A stretch of 64,000 nucleotides of DNA from Dermatemys mawii (lineage: Eukaryota > Chordata > Testudines > Dermatemydidae), in assembly GCA_007922305.1 (NCBI GenBank), contig ML677326.1, positions 58,538,961-58,602,960 of the forward strand, given 5' to 3'. The notes beneath the pieces were generated by a model, which did no database searches, was not told the DNA's origin, and saw only the letters and a program-made list of their open reading frames with translations. Made by a program: the position numbers and the translations under genes. Below are positions 12,151 through 26,200 of the stretch, one piece after another; the first letter of the stretch is position 1, and each line of letters opens with the position of its first letter.

Positions 12151-14431
12151 AAATCTCATTGTTTAATGCCAAAAAATATTATTTGAAATGTTCCAAAATG
12201 TTATATACCTATGGTGAGATGTCCACCCTGGCTCTAGTCCCTGTACACTGCTATGAAGGGCCCAAAAGCCCAGACTGTGAGCAATAGAGGGCTTCCTGGC
12301 AAAGCAGAGAGCTGAAAGGCTGTTCCAAGGAACCCCTGACAAGAATTCCTGGGTCAAAGGGGAAATGTTCAGCTGAAAATAAAAGTGTAAAATAATCCTG
12401 AAAAGGAGGAGAATATCCCCTTTGAAAAGTAATAAATAAAAACACATTAAAAGGGGACATATTTTGTGGGTTATGGAAGAAGAGGAAGGAAGGGAACCAG
12501 ACTTTAACCTTGATAAATACTGATGGATATATTAATGCCAAGAATAATGCAGTGTAAAAGCATTTATGGTCAATGATGTATTTCTCTTTCATGCTGCTTC
12601 TGCAATCTGTACCTTGCCAGAATAAGAGTGGCTGTGAAAATTTCTAAAAATTCACCTTTTGTGGCTGAAACTTTCCAGCCCAAATATGAGATTTTTATAA
12701 CTAAAGTTTGAACAAAAATGTTCAGTCTTTTTTTTTTTTTTTAAAGCAAGGAGTATGAAGAACATGCTTGCCCCATTATAATGGAAATATTTGTGATGTT
12801 TTTTGAAGTGCTTTAATGACAATATGGTAGAAAGTTGAAATTTTGAAGAGTGATTGGAAAGATTGGAAGTGTTTTACTTAGGAAGGAGATGAATTAATGG
12901 AAGACTGAAAAGTCTACAAATAACAAATGGGAAGGTAAATCAGGAGTTTTGACATTCTGTTTCATAATTCAAGAACAAGGAGATATTCAGGAGAATTACC
13001 CTTGAAAACTCCCATGTAAATAGGTCTGAAGAGCAAAATAAAGGGGTCGTGTGACCATTTGATTTTTTAACATTCTGACAAGTTTGTCACCCTAGTCATA
13101 AAAATTTGTGCCCCAAGAAAAATTAAAAGCAGGCTCTGTTTGTTAACAGCACAATGAGTAGTAAATCATAGAACAGCTATAACAAACCCAGGGTATGTGT
13201 TTCCCTAAATTGTACATAAGGTTCCATGCACACATGTTTGCCAGCTGGTCAATAACCTCTCTCCTCAACCAGAAACTTACTGCTTAATGGAATTCTAAAT
13301 TAAATCCTCAGCATCCTCTCACTGATTTCACCATAGCAGCCGCCTTTCGCTGCTCGTGACTCGTTAAATCTGCTCTCAGCAGGAAGCAAGGCAGGCAGAC
13401 ATAGAAACCTTTGCACAGGCCCCTCGATGTTTAACAAGTGTGATGCTTTCACTTTTTTCATTTTTATAATTGATTGTTTAAAGCTTTCACTTTTAAATCC
13501 TGCTGTGCCTGAGATTGTGACAGTTTTTAAAATGTAGGTTTCTCTTGTCAAGTGTGGTATGCACTAATGGTTCAAGTTATCTACATGACTGCCTTATAAA
13601 ATACACAATCCCCTCCCTTCCTTGATCTTTTTTTCAGTTTCCTTTGATGTCACTGTGATCCTCCTTGCCAACTATGCTCACAATCTGGGATCACATTTTA
13701 CCAGACACTTTCTTCCTCCCCCTTCTACTCTTTTGTCATATGCTGTTCTATTCTTCTGCTGTAACTGTCAGGCTGATGCCTTCATCTCCATCCCTGCCAC
13801 CAAGCCTTTACCCATGTCTGGGACATCTCCTGCCACAACTACAACTTTCTTAAACTTTCTGGCTTCCTCACATCTCATTTTAACTTCTCCAGGGTACAAG
13901 ACACACAGACATAGCTAAATTCCATCTTTCTCTTTCATCACTGTGATCCTACGACTCTTTCCAATAACTTCCCTTTCACTTTTTGAGTCAAATTCAAGGA
14001 TCACATTTTCTCCTTAAAGGCCCTGTGCATATCTATCCCACTTCACAGCAAAAAAATGCAATGAAAACCCCACTTAGATTCACAGGCATAATGCGTGTAT
14101 TTAAAATGATCCAGCTATAAGCTAAGTAGTTTGTGCAAATCCCTACTTTACAAGTATGCTTGAGTTTTCATTGCAGCCTAGCATTAAGAACAGAGACCAC
14201 TGAATTACAGTTATCAATTGACTGAAGCCCCCAAATTCAAAGCTGAAAAAATAAACCCTGATTTCATTTAATCTTTGATTAGACAAATACCTTAGTCAAA
14301 CTAGCCTTAATCATGACACTCAGGGTTGGGGAGGGGGAAAATTATACTTTCAGATAGCTTTGCACCAATGGAAAAATCAGGCTCTTAGTTTTAAGAGGTA
14401 CTTAATTATGTGTAGAGCCATTCACAGTCAT

Positions 14432-14457
14432 TATATATATATATATATATATATATA
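14432..14457. repeat. (TA)n microsatellite
   Basis: About 13 uninterrupted TA units. Confidence 0.9.
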
Positions 14458-16523
14458 ATAAGGAAAGTGTCTTGTCTGCTTTGGATATAAGCAAGGATAA
14501 ACTTCTCTGTTTATTGCATTGCATTATATTATATTTATTTGAGAGCAGTTATTTGCTTCTAGTTCTCATTTATAACTCAATCTAAAGTTCTGATCTGAGT
14601 AGGGTCCTGAATCGGAGTAAGCCTTGGGATAAGCAGCTGATTGTGCCTGAAGAAGGAAGAGAAATTTCTTTTCAGAGTAAATGAAGATAGTTAATAAATA
14701 ATGTAAAAGTGGGTACATATAACAGTATGCATTTGTTCAACCTTTGGGTTCCCCCACTTCCCACCATTCCCTATCCTACTTTTACATACAGACAGAGAAG
14801 CCCTGCTCATTTATAATAATACCAACATAAAAGAAGAAAACTCATTTAATTAACACTGAAGAGAAAAGGTGGCTGTGATGCAGGAATGGAGACACAACTT
14901 TTCAAAAGCAGTTTTTGAATTTTGGCTTACAATTTTACACATTTGTTCTCTGTTACTCTACACATGTAAAGCACAAAACATGGGACAAAAAATTTCACAT
15001 GCAAAAACTTGGACATGAAAAATTGAGTACAATTTAGAGGCTGCTTTAACGTCCTTTGCAAGATTGGGTGAGAAATTCATGTAGGATATACACAGACCAC
15101 ACACATAACAAGGACTTCACGGTTACCACACATCCATTTGGAATTTCATAGCAACAGCAGGAATGTAAATCTGAACCCTCTGCTCCAACAGCACACCCTT
15201 CTATTACCATAACTAAAAGAGAATCTTTATGTTGTAAGTGATATGATACACAACTCAAATTCTAATTTTATCCAGTAGAGGGCAGTAGTAAAAATGCACA
15301 TTAGTCAATCACTGTTGAATTATGCTGTTTGTTTTCCCTTTGGATTGCAAATTATTTTGGAATTTTTCCTAATCTTTTTTCCCTCCTTGCAACTAAATTG
15401 CTACATTTTAACTGGCATTTCCACCATCAAAGAACAGTTTTTAAAGGCCTTTATTATTTTTAAAGCGATATTCATACCTTGACTTGGAGTGCCTTCCTTA
15501 AGGCCTTTTTGTAATATTTAGGAGCTTAACTATGGCTTTGTTACAAGCAAGGGGCATGGTGTTGCTACACTGTCCCTGGAGTAGCTGAGGAGATTGTGAT
15601 ATGGGACATCACAATTAGAGCAGGGTGAAATTTTTCATGCTAAACCTTTTTTCAGTGAAAAAAATAGATTTGGGTAGGCTTCACTGAATACAGATGCATT
15701 TGCATCATCTGTACTGCAAATAAGTGAGGCCTAAAAATGTGTGTGTTTGTGTGGGAGGTAATTCTGCCCTCCATTACTACAATAAAACTGAGTTTAAATG
15801 AATTGGAATTTGACCAATGATACTAATTTTAAATAAATACCAAGCAGATTATATAAATTTCATAATCTCCAGACATAAAAGCCTCCAACAACTTTAATAT
15901 TTCCCCGATTACAATATGGAATGTTGAAAAGATTGCTACAAAACTCTTCAACTGAAATGGGACACAGAGTTTTGGAATGGGGCTTAAACTGTTTCAGATA
16001 ATAAATCAACAGCAATTCCCTCTTTAATTCTACCCATTTACTGTCTGTTATGGCACCAAGTACTGTATTCAGCTAACATAGTGCACACCACCATGGCAAA
16101 AAACAGCCAGAGGAACTATAAAAAAATCTGTACAACCACTTTAGGTTCTTTCAGTCCCTTCTTATTACCTCATATTTGGGCTGAGGGAAATTTGGGTGAC
16201 CTCAAATCCCTAGTAATGTCAGCTAGAAACATTTGAAAGTGTTAATGAAACTTATGAGACTCAATTTTAATTAATTTATTTCAAGTGAACTGTTTGATTC
16301 CTTTTTGCCCAATGCCTCTTCTCTCTCCACTACACCTGTGGGAGATGATCACTGTATTAGTGATCCTTACTCCAGCTGGCTTTACCAACTGATCCCCCAT
16401 GTGTCTAGTGTAAAGCTGGCTGAGCTACTGCCCTAGCAACTTGCTCTGCTTTCCTGAAATAACCTCAGTTAACTCCCTTCCCCCACAGAAAACAACATAG
16501 AACAGCAGGGCATTCAAGCCACT

Positions 16524-17204
16524 TAGGCCATGGTTACACTGGCACTTTATAGCGCTATAAAGCCCCCACGAGCGCTATAACCTCCTCCCTGTCCACACTG
16601 GCAAGGCACGTAGAGCGCTATAACTGCTGAGTTATAGCGCTATTATTAATCCACCTCCGCATGGGGAATAAGGGCTGTAGCGCAGCTGCTGTAGGGCGAC
16701 AGCAAGGATGTGGACACCCACTGCGCTACAAGTAATCTCTGGAGATGCCTAGAGCCATTTAAGGCAATTGACGTCTCTTCCCTTTGTTTTGAACTCAGCT
16801 GGAGGAATGCGGAAGTACCTCTTTAGAGTTTCTTTCTTAACTCGGCAGATAAGCAATGCAAATGTTTAAGGAGGGAGCCTGTGTGAAAACAAAGCCTTCT
16901 GTGAACGGAGGCTCACTGACAGGCTTTCAGAAAAACGGAAAAACCACTGTCTCTCTCCCTCCACATACACACAACGCGTCCCCCCTCACCCCCCTCGTTT
17001 AAAAAGCACGTTGCACCCAGCTGAATGCTGGGATACCTGCCCTAATGCGCTGCTCTTAATGCCGCATTAAGTGCCCCAAATGTGGCCATGCTATACCGCA
17101 GGAGCATCTGAGTGTGGACATACAATAGCGCTATACATATTCCTGTATAAGGGGACCGCTATAACCTATAGCGCTATAATCTTGTAAGTGTAACCATACC
17201 CTCA
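16524..17204. mobile_element. hAT-like non-autonomous element rich in TATAGCGCTATA palindromes
   Basis: A 681-bp element with ends TAGGCCATGGTTACACT and, from the right, TGAGGGTATGGTTACACT. Both ends soon reach the 12-bp perfect palindrome TATAGCGCTATA. The core AGCGCTAT occurs six times (near 16550, 16571, 16616, 16636, 17128 and 17171). The interior is GC-richer than its surroundings and has no long frame. An 8-bp duplication could not be made out, so the superfamily is uncertain. Confidence 0.65.
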
Positions 17205-18945
17205 GACGTCATACAGCACAGCTTCACATCTAGAATGGGGAAGAAGTCATCATATTAACTTAAAGACTGGCTATCTCTAAGATTATAATGAGATGCTTGT
17301 TTAACTGAAGCCTTCAAGGAAAATTGGAGGTTACAGAAATGGGAGGGTGTGTGTGTGTTTATATAGGGTAAACTGTATTCTTTCATCACTGGGGAAGAAA
17401 TGCATCCCAAAGTTATTTAAACACATTCAGCTTAAGCCTGAAGTCATTATTTATGCATTTGTTATAGGATTATGAGTTAAGTGGTTAACAGATGGGCGGA
17501 CTGCAATTTCCAAGTTCTTTTGTTAAAAACATTTCAGCTATTCCTTTACCACTCACCAAAGTGGCATTTATATGTTAAAAGTCCTCAGACCTGATCCTGC
17601 AGTCCTCTCAGTTAAAAATCCCTGAGTTTATAAACCTGCATTGTGGCATGTCTACCTGTTTTACTGATGCATGAGTTAAATATCAAGCAGAAACATTTCA
17701 AAACTGCCTTCAAGTCTGATCACAAAGGTATTCATTCCACACATGAGTCCAAACCAGCTCATTGACATGCATGGCAAAGGTCTCATTGGCTCCTTATGGG
17801 AGCAAGAGGGAACTCCAGGTCACTAACAAGGAAAAGTCCAAATCTCAATTGACATTTTTATGCTATTTGCAGACTACAGCGAGCCTTTACTGAAGGACTT
17901 TTATTTTTCTTAAACTTGGATGATGATTTAGGAGAGTGACCTATGAGATCAATCCCTCATGCAGATCGCCATGTTGTATTGTTTTAAACTCTTAACAAAA
18001 TTGAAACTGGTGCATCACGAAAGCAAATCTCAGTAAAGATGTTCTCTTTCTAACCCACTCTACTTAATAAAATGGGAAATGACTGGCTCTGAAATGGGAA
18101 ATGACTGGCACATAACTAGAAATATGTGTTTGGGAGATGTAAGAAATATTTCTTACATTAGTTTACAAGTCAGTAGTGGGTTTGTTTTGGCTTATTTGGC
18201 TTTTACAACTTATTTTATTGTATTGCTGGAGTACGTTCAGCTAATTATGAAACCCCTGCAGAATTACATATCTGTGTTTTGTGTTTTAATCCAAGCTTTC
18301 TGCACACACAGCACAGTGCTCTAAAAACTATTCCAAATTAAGTCCAGCACAGGCAAACAAGGTGTGTCCATCTTGATTTAAGTTGAGTGAGTTAGATAGT
18401 GAAAAGATGTCCAAACATTTTAGTTCCTGCAGAGCTTCAGCAACATCTATACTGCATCCAAGAGCCAAAGCAAAACATTAGCTTCCTGTTCAGTCACTTT
18501 CAAAGTTCTTAAGTATACCTCCTGCTTTTTAGAAAGACAGGATAAATGAGAGAACATTGGGAATAAGTACAAACAAGAACTCTAACAATAAATACAACAC
18601 AACACATTAAATAGATGGGTTTATCCTTGTTTATATGTTATATCCAAAGCAGGCAAGACACATTATTCATACATACAATGTCTGTGGATGGCTCTGTAGA
18701 TTAAGTACCTCTTAAAACAAAAATGAAGTGTTCAAAGAGAAGAGACCACCTAATATAAAATGAGACCCTTGTTTTAATTTTGAAATACACACTTTACAAG
18801 AAAGAGGTGTGGGCTAGTGGTTACATGAGGTCAGTAATTTTGGGTACTATACTGCTCTCTGCAACTGAATTGCTGCTTCACCTTGAAATAGTCCTAACCT
18901 CTCTGTGCCTCAGGGGATATGACAGACCACTCTTTGAATATGGTC

Positions 18946-19723
18946 TGTCAGGGTTCCCTCCTCACTCTGAACTCTAGGGTATAGATGTGGAACCTGCATG
19001 AAAGACCCTCTAAACTTATTTTACCAGCGTAGGTTAAAAACTTCCCCAAGGCACAAGTTCCTGTGTTGTTGGATGGTACGCTGCCACCACCAAGTGATTT
19101 AGAAAAAGAATCAGGGAAAGGACCACTTAGAGTTCCTTTCCCCTAAAAAATATCCCCCCAAGCCCTCACCCTCTTCCTGGGAAAGATTTGAGAATAAAAT
19201 CCTCACCAATTGTTACAGGTGAGCTCAGATCCAACTCCCGGATCTTTAAACAATGTAAAAATCAGTCAGATTCTTAAAAGAAGGATTTTATTTAAAGAAA
19301 AGATAAGAAAATCGCTTCTGTAAAATCAGATGGAAGTTAACTTTACAGAGTCACAAAAAGATTTAAAAAATACAGGGGAATCCCCTCTAACTTTAGTTTC
19401 AAAATTACAGAGGAAAAACAGGGATAAACTTCCCTAGCAAAGGAGAAATTCACAAGTGGGAAAAACAAAGATAAACTAACATGCCTTGCCTGACTGGACT
19501 TACTGGTTCAGAATTATTTGGAGAACATGGATTGATGTTTGGTCCCTCTAAAATCCAAGACTGAACTAACACACACAAAGAGCCCAAAACAGAGCCTCTG
19601 CCCGGATTTGAAAGTATCTTTTGTCCCCATTGATCCCTTTGGTCAGGTACCAGGCAGATTATCTGAGCTTTGTAACCCCTTACAGGTAAGGAGGAATTTT
19701 AGGCTACCCTTATGGTTATGACT
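18946..19723 (-). mobile_element. Solo ERV-type LTR, minus orientation
   Basis: A 778-bp block starting TGTCAGGGTTCCCTCCTCAC on the plus strand and ending GGTTATGACT, with a 5-bp duplication TGGTC at 18941-18945 and 19724-19728. The canonical terminal CA reads CT. On the minus strand an AATAAA sits in TTTAAATAAAATCCTTC, as expected for the LTR polyadenylation signal, which fixes the orientation. No gag, pol or env sequence flanks it. Confidence 0.8.
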
Positions 19724-19728
19724 TGGTC

Positions 19729-22700
19729 TTTCAAACAGACCAGTTACGCACTCATTGTCTAGTAATTTAATCTAGACCACATTTCCCTAGTTTGCTTATA
19801 AGAATGTCCTGTGGGACTGGGTCCAAAGCCTGACTAAAATCAAGATAAAGCACGGCTTCAGTTTCCCCCCCCATTCCACTAGTACAGTAATTCTGTCAAA
19901 GAATGCTGGACTGGAAGGACATCTCAAGAGGTCATCATTATTGCCCCTTGCTAAGGCAGGATTAGGCCTGCATCTGAAACCTTATGGTTGTCAGCTCTTC
20001 AGAGAAGAAATGTCTTATTTTTTGGCCAAAATGTTAAAGCCCTGCTTTCCTTCTTGTGTATGTGCCTATATATATTCTTGTTCATTTTGTCATGAGCATT
20101 TTCAAAAGTTTTCTTTGTTGCTTATTTTTAATGAAAATTAGATCAAATACATGCATATGCAGGTCAAGCGCTGTGTCTTCTGGGGACTGTGAGGGTGCAT
20201 CTAACTTGGATTTTCAAAAGAGTAGTTAGGAATAATGTATCCTTTCCAAAATGCATTCTCAGTATTGTTCCATCTCTCTGTTTCTATGAAGCTGGTTTGT
20301 GAAGTCCTATTTGATATAACTACAGTAACACTAACTTAATTTCCACCTGTTCTGGTGCAAGTATAGGAACATGTTTGCAGATAATTTATCTGAATTCTAA
20401 TTTGCTGTGTAAGATCAATTCTTTTAATCAGAAGTTCCCAATAACGTTTTAATGGAAGCTATGCAGAAAGGAGTCTGGAGTATGGTCCAGCATTGCTATG
20501 GGAAAAAAAAATTCTGGCTTGTATGCTTCATGCTTAAAGAAATCACTGCCTGATAGGAGGGAAGGCTGGGTTCACTGGAAGGCTGTTTGCTATGCAGGCT
20601 CTAAATCTGCAAGTACTGTATGTTTCTTTTCAGACCAATCAGGCCAGCAAAAACAAAAACTCATTAGTAGTTGCCTCCACCAGCAGTGGAGTTATCTTGC
20701 CAAACAAGAGATCTTATATAATATGATGAATAGCTGTCTATTGTAATGTGGCCTGGAGCTCTTTGAAAGGATAAGTGGCAATATTAATGTCAGATGGTGG
20801 GCATGCACTAAAGCTTATTGGTGATTAGGGACTTCAGCAAGGTGTATTCTTGTAGCAGATGGCAGGGTAGGATGTTTGAGACCACAGGAGGGTGCTGGCA
20901 GATATCAAGAAGATGTGTAGAGGACTCCCATCAGGATGTCAAGAAGAGTGTGGCCAACAAGGCTCTGGCTAGGAAGACAGTTTTGAACACAAATTAAGGC
21001 CCAGAGCTCTTTCAGAAGAGGAGACAATGGAGGTTCAGACTGTCCATGGAAAAAAAAATCCATGGGAAAGGAGTACTGGACACCACTCATGCTGCCAGCG
21101 AGGTGGCAAGAGCTCAGAAATTGTTGTGCTATGATGTAATTTGTGCACTAGATTGTGTGCTTTGCACGTGAAAACTGGATCAGGGTAAGGAGAAGCTATT
21201 GGAATAAAACAGACTGCCCTACTGTACAGAGAACTTAACCAGAATTCTGATTCTCTGTTAAAAGTCATCACCATATGCTGAGGCAGCAAATACTCAGCTG
21301 TCTTTCCCCCTCCCCATCTGAGCATCAGCCAAGATTGCTACTCTGTGGGCAGATGTAGCCGGATGTTTAACCCAGTAACTAGTGTCCTTGAGGCTTGTAA
21401 TTGCTTTGCCTCTTCCTTGTGGATAGAATTTGTGATAGTCTCTGTTTTTCATATTCATCCAAGAACATTGGAGCAGAAGCAGCCCCCAAACCCAGCATTG
21501 GCGAGCAGATTTAAGGCCCACAAGAAGCATTCACCAGCTAGCCATGAAGGGGTGACAGCACTTGTGAAGATGAGATAATACAAGGGCAAAGGATGAGCCA
21601 TCTCAATACCCTCACTTTGTTCATCAGGAAAAGCAGTTCCCAACCCCATGGACCTGAGTACAGATGAGGAGATAATCTTCTGCCCCAGTATTAAACACCT
21701 GCCCCACAGCATACACCCAAATGGAGAACAGTGTCACTTCAAGCAGGCCCAACAACTGGAGCAAAGAAGACACCTGGCACTACCATATTGGCTCAGCATC
21801 TCCTTCACAACTTGCTATAACAGGTGCAGGTGCAACAACAAGCTCCAGCAGGACCTCGAGCACTGACATAAGAGCAGAGTGCCTGGGCCAAAGTACAGCT
21901 GAGAAATGGCGTCGAAGACCACAAGAGTGGGGTGGCCAGCTTCCTGTGGCAGAGGCCATATAATTAATGTGGCTCTTTCCTTGAGGGAATCTGCAAGTGT
22001 CAGTGAGCTGCTGACCAGAGCAATATGTGCACACACTATCCAATGGGGTGCCCACTCATGCGAAGGAGCCCTATGAGTTCACAACTCTTCATATATGATC
22101 TTTTTGCTGACATATAACCTACTAGCATCCCCAAATACATTGCTCTCTGCTACCAGTACCCTTGGAGAGCCACATTTCCCTGTCCAGTCTCTAAGAGAAG
22201 TATGCAGACATCTGGGCAACCAATACATGTGGGGTACATCCCAACAGGTTCCAGAAAACAGGTCCGGCTACTGTGCAAATGAGAACAGTTCCAATGGTCA
22301 CTTCTTACTCTTCTTTCTTCCCATTTTTGGTACAATTCAGCACCATACAGACACACAGTGGATGGACTCTTTCAGATTTGGTTAAGGGATAGGAGGTGGT
22401 GGAGTTGATTTATACAAAAGAAAAAAGTTGTCAGAAATGCAAATGTAACTCTCAAGATTACAATTTACTCTTAGGCTGTAAATGACAGTTAAAGATTACA
22501 CTGAATGTCAGAGATGCCTTATTAGTCAATCTATGGTGTTGAAAAACAAGCCAATGAACAGTAATGAACCCTTTTAATTCAGGAAGGATATTGGGTGATA
22601 AACTATAAGGATCAAATTCGGGCCTTTGGACTTCTGTGTAGCACCTCATCTTGACACTTGTCCAAAAGAGTAGGAAAACTCATTTCCTCATGATCCCCAG

Positions 22701-22951
22701 GCAAATAGAATGATTGACAAGTAGGTAAATAAAGAACTAGAGTTCTGAGAAATATGGTCTCGACAATCTGAATTACAGGCACTGAGAAACACAGAAGGCC
22801 CATTCCTAGCCTGGCTGAACTACAAACTAAAGTACACAAAGAACAATAGTAATTAATCCTTAGATTAAATAAACATCAGAAGGGAGGGAGAAGAGTAAAT
22901 TATTCTGTGTTCACCACACTCTGATTAGGAACCAGTAGTCTTCAGGCAAGA
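19729..22951. other. Intergenic sequence with an ORF-dense block at 20880-22400
   Basis: The block is somewhat GC-richer than its neighbours and has many overlapping short open frames on both strands. None shows a recognisable domain or splice pattern. It may be a decayed mobile element, but no family could be named. Confidence 0.5.
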
Positions 22952-22959
22952 GCATAGAT

Positions 22960-23269
22960 CAGGGGTAGGCAACCTATGGCACGGGTGCTGAAGGCAGCAT
23001 ACGAGCTGATTTTTTAGTGGCACTCAAACTGCCCAAGTCCTGGCCACAGGTCTGGGGGGCTTGACATTTAATTTAATTTTAAATGAAGCTTCTTAAACAT
23101 TTTTAAAATCTTATTTACTTTACATACAACAATATTTTAATTTATATATTAAAGACCTAGAAAGAGATCTTCTAAAAACATTAAAATGTATTACTAGCAC
23201 ACGAAACCTTAAATTAAGGTGAATAAATGAAGACTCAGCACACCACTTCTGAAAGGTTGCTGACCCCTG
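22960..23269. mobile_element. hAT-type element, 310 bp
   Basis: Starts CAGGGGTAGGCAACCTATGG and ends AAGGTTGCTGACCCCTG. It is flanked by GCATAGAT (22952-22959) and CCATAGAT (23270-23277), a 7-of-8 duplication. The interior is very AT-rich with no coding content. Same family as the fragment at 8209-8370. Confidence 0.85.
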
Positions 23270-23277
23270 CCATAGAT

Positions 23278-26200
23278 CTTCTCTGAAAATTGGCCTTTGG
23301 TAAAATTAGAGCAGAGAAGGGTAGGCTGCCAATGAGAAAATTATTTGTTTCTTAATTCTGAAGATAATAAGGTGGTCTAACAAATAAATTGCATTGGGAA
23401 AAAAAAAAGGATGATGTGCTCAGATGACTGAGACACATTCCTGAAATGAAGCCCCTTGGGCATAAAAAATCCTCAGTCCGTAGATAAATATTAATTAATT
23501 AATTTACATTTCTCTGAATATGTATAAAAATACATTTCTGTTCATAGTAGCTTTAAAGACTAAGAAGTGTGGTAGGGAAAGGCTCCTTTTTGAGCACTTC
23601 AAAGAAAATTTAATCATAAAACAACATTCTCTTATTGAATTTTCATAGAATAGAGATCACAATGACCACAGAACATCTGTGGAAGGTACACTGCATTTTT
23701 TACTAGCATATACATAGTCATGACATAATGATTGTGTGTGAAAAAATCCACAATATCCAAGATATGGTATTTCCAAAGGCAGTTTTTTTATTTTAAATAA
23801 AGATTTCTAAGAGACTAACTATCCTGGTGTCTACAGAATGTTTTACAACTGATTTTGTTGGCTTGTTTATATTTGTTTTGGTCTGATTTAACCATGTCTG
23901 TGTTTTCCTCAGTAAATTTGAGGAATAATAACTATAGTGTTGTATGGATGCATTTCAGGTAATTTTTCATTTTTAAGCATTTCTATTTTTAATACTAACG
24001 CCCTCCTATACATATAGTAAATATAAATGTAATTTCATATTTGTAGATTATATTTTCTTTTTAAGGGACACCCAGCAACAAGACCAAAAATCAAAGCTGA
24101 GTATGATCCCTGGGTTAAGTCCACCACATTTTCTGTAATAATTTTGATGTATTTGTTTACTATGTAGAGGAGTAAGATAGTTAAAATGGTTCACTCCAGT
24201 GACAGTGCAAATAGCTGAAGCTGGACCTCTACTCCATATTTGTAACCACTGAGCTTCCATTATCACCCATCAGGACCACTGCTGTGCTGTGTGTATATAG
24301 GATAGGGTTGTTGTCCTGGAGCCAGATGAGAAAGAGATCAGGAGGGAAAACTTAATAGCACACCTCTTGAATGGATGACATATGGAATGGAGCCCTGGCA
24401 TGGATCATGAGTGTCTGTGATATATTGATGTCTCTATATTATCATCGAGGGAACTCTGAATTCACTGGATTTAGAACAAAAGAAAATAAGTAATGATGTT
24501 AAAGCCTGACTTTTGAATTCTGGCAGGCTTTGCCATCCATCCACCAAAGACTAAAAGATTTAGAAAAAGGTAATGGGTAATGAATGTCTCGTGAGTAGAA
24601 AACAGAAGAATAATGTACCCATTTCCCACAAAACTTCTGCAAAATTGTTTTCTCACTGAATGAATGTCTATGGAAATGTGGGAAGGGAGCCCATTAGTTT
24701 GATAGAGGGAGCATGGTTGAGTGGATTGACAACATGACTTTTCTTGCCTTGTCTAAGATCAGTCCTGTCAAATTGTTTCAAGCTGTGAGGAGGCTTGATG
24801 ATGTAGACAAAAGCTGTGTGGTGATTTAAAAGGCCCACCACATTCGATTGTTACTTGAGCCACATCATAAACCAGCATGCCAGCAGTGAAAGGTTGGCAC
24901 ATTGTGAACACATTGTACCAGTTAGCCCCAGAAAAAAAACATTTAGTTTTTACATGTATATGATGCATCTATCTGTAATTTCCAGGTGGATTTAAAACAA
25001 CAATTAAAAAAAGTCCATCTGTGAACCAGTGCTACAGTAGCTTCTGCAAAAATAGGTCTCCCCAACCCCTTACTGCATGAAAAAGTCCAGGTAAACAGAT
25101 TGGCATGATCTGCAGTTCAAGAAAACTGAGTTTTCTTAGGAGCAAAATAAAGAGTTGTGACCCCTACTCTATAGACCTCCTGCCTCACCCTTCAGAACAA
25201 GCATATTTGGGGACTATCAGATATCTCGGATAATCTCAACTGTCCAGGCAGGGAATGAAGAGAAAGAGACAGATGGCCTTTAAAGTGCACTGGAACCAGA
25301 TCATAAAAGGAATTTGTAGATCAACATCTTGAATTATTGATTTACACCCTGATCCTGCAAACAAATACTTAACTGTAAGCATATGAGTAGCTCCCAGAAG
25401 TACTCTTTCTTAAAGTGAAGCATGCAATAAAAGTTTGCAGGGGCAGGGTCTTAATGCAGAATGAAATGCTGCTGCTGTTTTTTTTTTTAAAAAGTTACCT
25501 ATAAGCCTTTGTACTGAAAGTTCCAGGCATGTAAAAGCAGAACAGTGGCAAATTTCAATGTGAGCTTAATGAGATAAGATGAGGCAGCTAATTGCATTAA
25601 AACGAACTCATATTTGGTGAATATGTCCCAGAATACCCTCCTCAAAACACAGAGACTTTGTTTGAGACATTAAGGCAATACATAAAAGTAGCAAAACCCC
25701 CAAAAGAACCTCCCTACCATAACTTTATTCAAGATTTAATCATATACTTGGTATGAACAAGATTGCATTTCCCCAAGCCCACTTTTTCAGAATTAAATAT
25801 AGCTGTATGGAGAAGATCATTTCACTCAAAGGAATTTCTAATAGGGAAATAAAACTAAGTTGAAAATGATAAATGTTTTTCTGCATAGATGTGTAGTTCA
25901 GCAAAGATATATGACAAAATACAAACCCAACAAAGGTGGGGATGTAGTTTGGAGAATACACTACTTCCTTGACAAAGCTGTATTATTTGTACCAAAGGTT
26001 CATTTCATTAAGGACCTCTTTTTTGATACATTTATCTGCAAACTCATGTCTGATTTCCACAACTTACTTTTTAAAAAAAAATGTAAAGAAAGAAAACAGG
26101 AAACTAAGGCAACAAGTATTAAGTATTTCCAAGTCACCAGTATTTGAATCCTGAGTTTTTACATGGTTCTATAACAGGCATATACATCACTCCTTTCTGG

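Larger units (their letters stand above)
10591..16523. other. Intergenic sequence, no gene seen
   Basis: Unique-looking AT-rich DNA with the purine tract (11925) and the (TA)n run (14432). I see nothing coding. Confidence 0.7.

Noticed and set aside
11810..12172. Open stretches of 80-120 codons on the minus strand
   Set aside because: A product of the purine tract; the peptides are low-complexity Leu/Phe/Ser.
16516..17212. An 8-bp target duplication around the palindrome-rich element
   Set aside because: The flanking bases AAGCCACT and GACGTCAT do not match, so no duplication is claimed.
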